A DNA stretch of 64,000 nucleotides from Rhea pennata (Eukaryota > Chordata > Aves > Rheiformes > Rheidae), in contig NC_084702.1 of the NCBI RefSeq assembly GCF_028389875.1, positions 44,143,053-44,207,052 on the forward strand, given 5' to 3'. Below are positions 61,571 through 64,000 of this stretch, piece after piece (the first letter of the stretch is position 1; every line of letters begins with the position of its first letter). A program made the position numbers and the translations under genes. Below the pieces are notes generated by a model. That model had not been told where the DNA came from. It did not search any database and saw nothing but the letters and a program-made list of their open reading frames with translations.

Positions 61571-64000
61571 ATCAAATTTCTATTAACTAATCATGCAGCC
61601 TCTGCTGACAAAATGGTTTTCTTTTGTTCTTGCCTAGAGGATGTGGCGGCTGTTCAGATCTCCATCCCTCACAAAGTACAGGTGCTTAGGTTTAAGCATG
61701 AAACAGTACCGCTGAGTCAAGAGGCTTCTTGTACTTATGTAAGTGGTTTGCTGAATAAAGATGAAAAAAACAAAAGCCGATTTTATTCTCTTGTGAGATG
61801 CTGCTAAACCGCATTCTGTGAGGATATATAGGAGCCTAGAAATACCTCAGACAAAACACGGGCTATTTGCTGCATGTTAAATCCCTGTCTCATCAGCAAC
61901 GGGAAATAAGGAGCTCCAGAAAAGCGATACTTGCCCACAGTGGAGAATAGTGCTCGGGTAGCTCTGTGGTTGCTCAGGTGTTAGCAGTCGCAACACAGCT
62001 TGTAGTTGTGTTGGGCAGAGTCCTTGCTGGGAGGGGGGTAGGAGGGGGAATTAAGAGAGCCCAGGTGTATATAGGTTTTGTAAGAAGAAAAATGCTTTTT
62101 GTGTTAAAATTATTCTTAGTTGGCTGCATTCCCGTATTGTTTAATTGCAATGGGAGAGGAGCAAGTGCTTTTGGGGAGTATTCATGTTGGGTCTAGGAAG
62201 ACCATTTTTGGTTAGAACTGGGAAGCAATGTTATTTTCATACAAGAAAAGTTTTCAGCACTTGCTTTAATTTGCTGATAAAATGATTTTTGACAAGAGTT
62301 GCACTATAGATTCTAGGCACTATACTTATGCAGGATATGCTCAATTTGGCTTAGTGGGAGTTTTGCCATTGAGTTAAATGAGCACAAGATCAAGTCCAGT
62401 ACTCTATTTTGAGCATAAAGTTTTGGTTTTGCAAATGGATTTGTGCAAAAGATTATGTGCATACTTTTGAAAGTATGCTTTTAAGGGAAGAGGATCTTTT
62501 TGCTGCACCTGCTCTACAATTAGTATTAGAAATACCCAGGATGATTACGTACTGCATATTGATTTATCAGTAGTGTAGATAGTAATAATGTTTATATAGC
62601 AATGAATTATAACTTTTTTACATCCCTCAGGTGCTGTCCACATAGCACCTACTCAAGCACAAATATTCTTAGTTGAAACCTTACCTATAAAAGTGCTACC
62701 TTTCTTTTATTTGTTTTACAATACTCTATATCATGTTTAAAACGTTTAAATATAAAAGAAAAGTATTGCACTGGAAGGACATAACCAGCTTGAAAATTTA
62801 ATGATTTGGAATTACTGTGCATGCTTGAAAGGATAATAGTCCTTAAACGAGTCTGCCTAATCTTTCTTGCCAAACCATTAAAGATGGAAATCATTGGTTT
62901 ACATATTCAAGTGATTATGAAAGAGATCAAAACTCAGGCGTATTCCCTAATGGAAAACACTAAGTTAAATTCCTTTTGGCCAAAGTCCCATCTTGATCTC
63001 ACTGGAAGGCCTTGAAAACAAAAGCAATTTTAAGGAATAGGAACAACTTAAGAGTGACAATCCACAATCTTCTCTATTGAGAAACATTAACTTGGGCAAT
63101 TTTCATTGTATTCATAGTTATTTATATTAAAGTTAAAGGATAATGCCAAAAAAAAATTACATTTCAATAGCAGCTGAGTTCTTTTTTTAAAAAAGCAGTC
63201 AGTGAGGCTTGTTATTACTGCCTTTTTTTCACATACTCTTGTAATTGGATTAGAAAAAGTAAATCTTTTAGTGATAATAACGTAGACAAATTTGGAGACG
63301 GAAATATAGAAAGCAAGAGTCTCTGTTTCAGAATACTATTTTTTACTTTGCAGAGATCATGAGTCAGAAAAGCACCAGAGAATCTATTAACTTTAATTGG
63401 GCTAATCATATGTCTAATATTGAGAATGAGCTTATGTGCTTTACTGAATCAAGGCTGGAAAGTATTTTTGTTTACAGTCTGTACCTTAGAATAAAAACAT
63501 TGTTTGCAATTATCTTTTTATTGCAGCAGTAAAAGTGGTATGCAAAGATGCTATAGATAGGTTGAGTCTCCCTAGTATTTTTCCCCCCTCTCTTTCAAAG
63601 ACCACTTATTTACTATACTATTGGGGAAAAGTTGCAAATATGAGAGCTGAGAAATAGTTTCGTTTAACTACAGCTATTACAAGCCCCCAAATCTGAAACA
63701 CCTGGTTTAAACAAGTTGGCTTGCATTTCAGTTTAGAAGACATAGGAGAAAACAGAGAAGGAGGCGCAAAAAAGCAGCTCGGGCTGCAACTACTGCGCTG
63801 TCGTTCAGGGGGCCTCACCAGACTGAAATCTGCTACTTTGAGATTGTCAGTCTGGTTTCGTCTAAATCCTTTCTTAAAAGTTTACTCCACAGATGTAGTC
63901 TCTCAATGACAGTCCTGTGCCTCCCCGTCCCTGCGCTTTGTGGTCTCCCTTATTCCAGAAGCGTAAGGATTTCTGTCTCAGTGGGAGCTGAGGTGCCAGA
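61571..64000. other. Non-coding DNA with an old repeat relic
   Basis: At 62353-62400 is a clear decayed copy of the dispersed repeat (GTGGGAGTTTTGCCATTGAG, then AAATGAGCACAAGATCAAG), with a possible further piece at 62965-63010. The end of the window shows a few more CpGs (from about 63758) but no recognised gene or exon. Confidence 0.45.

Noticed and set aside
1..64000. CRISPR array, bacterial operon or viral genome
   Set aside because: No regularly spaced direct repeats, no ribosome-binding-site/ORF organisation and no long coding frames. The interspersed CR1, SINE and LINE relics show vertebrate nuclear DNA.

Overview
The window reads as nuclear DNA of a bird: AT-rich, mostly single-copy, non-coding sequence with a thin scatter of retroposon remnants and homopolymer or microsatellite tracts. 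The avian call rests on a truncated chicken-repeat-1 (CR1) LINE with its typical 3' end and terminal ATTCTGTG (34990-35259), and on a short SINE whose head is an isoleucine-tRNA-like sequence joined to a CR1-type tail (28197-28352). That architecture is the one described for the TguSINE1 family of perching birds, so a passerine is the best guess. One copy read by eye does not prove it.

No protein-coding gene could be identified. The frames are short and shadow each other on both strands, and even the longest one (186 codons, 58785-59342) matches nothing I recognise. The window is most simply a piece of a gene desert or a very long intron. A few stretches look exon-like because splice-type signals flank an open frame: 2369-2464, 7523-7631 (inside a CpG-clustered 90-codon open frame), 57511-57576, and a minus-strand stretch near 48.2-48.5 kb. 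All are low-confidence candidates.

Layout: 0-9 kb is AT-rich unique DNA with a GC-richer patch at 3.7-4.3 kb and the CpG-clustered candidate at 7.4-7.7 kb. An old CR1/L3-like 3' fragment lies at 9.0-9.3 kb. A MIR-like relic lies near 13.8-14.0 kb, and palindromic octamer motifs with a possible conserved non-coding block at 16.4-17.3 kb. Two minus-strand reverse-transcriptase relics of different LINE clades lie close together at 18.7-19.0 kb (RTE/BovB type) and 20.4-20.7 kb (CR1/L3 type). The SINE is at 28.2 kb. A 52-bp inverted-repeat pair spans 30.3-31.5 kb. A nearly GC-free AT block abuts the young CR1 at 34.7-35.3 kb. The rest is unique DNA with GC-richer patches at 26.0-26.5, 36.5-36.9, 39.2-39.5, 46.1-46.5 and 61.2-61.4 kb, a paired-CCAAT/octamer block at 50.5 kb and a G-quadruplex motif at 51.7 kb.

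There is no operon, CRISPR array, rRNA or intact tRNA gene, and I found no convincing new biological system. The items most worth checking are the RTE relic, the 1.2-kb inverted-repeat structure, the excess of short perfect hairpins and the 7.5-kb candidate exon.
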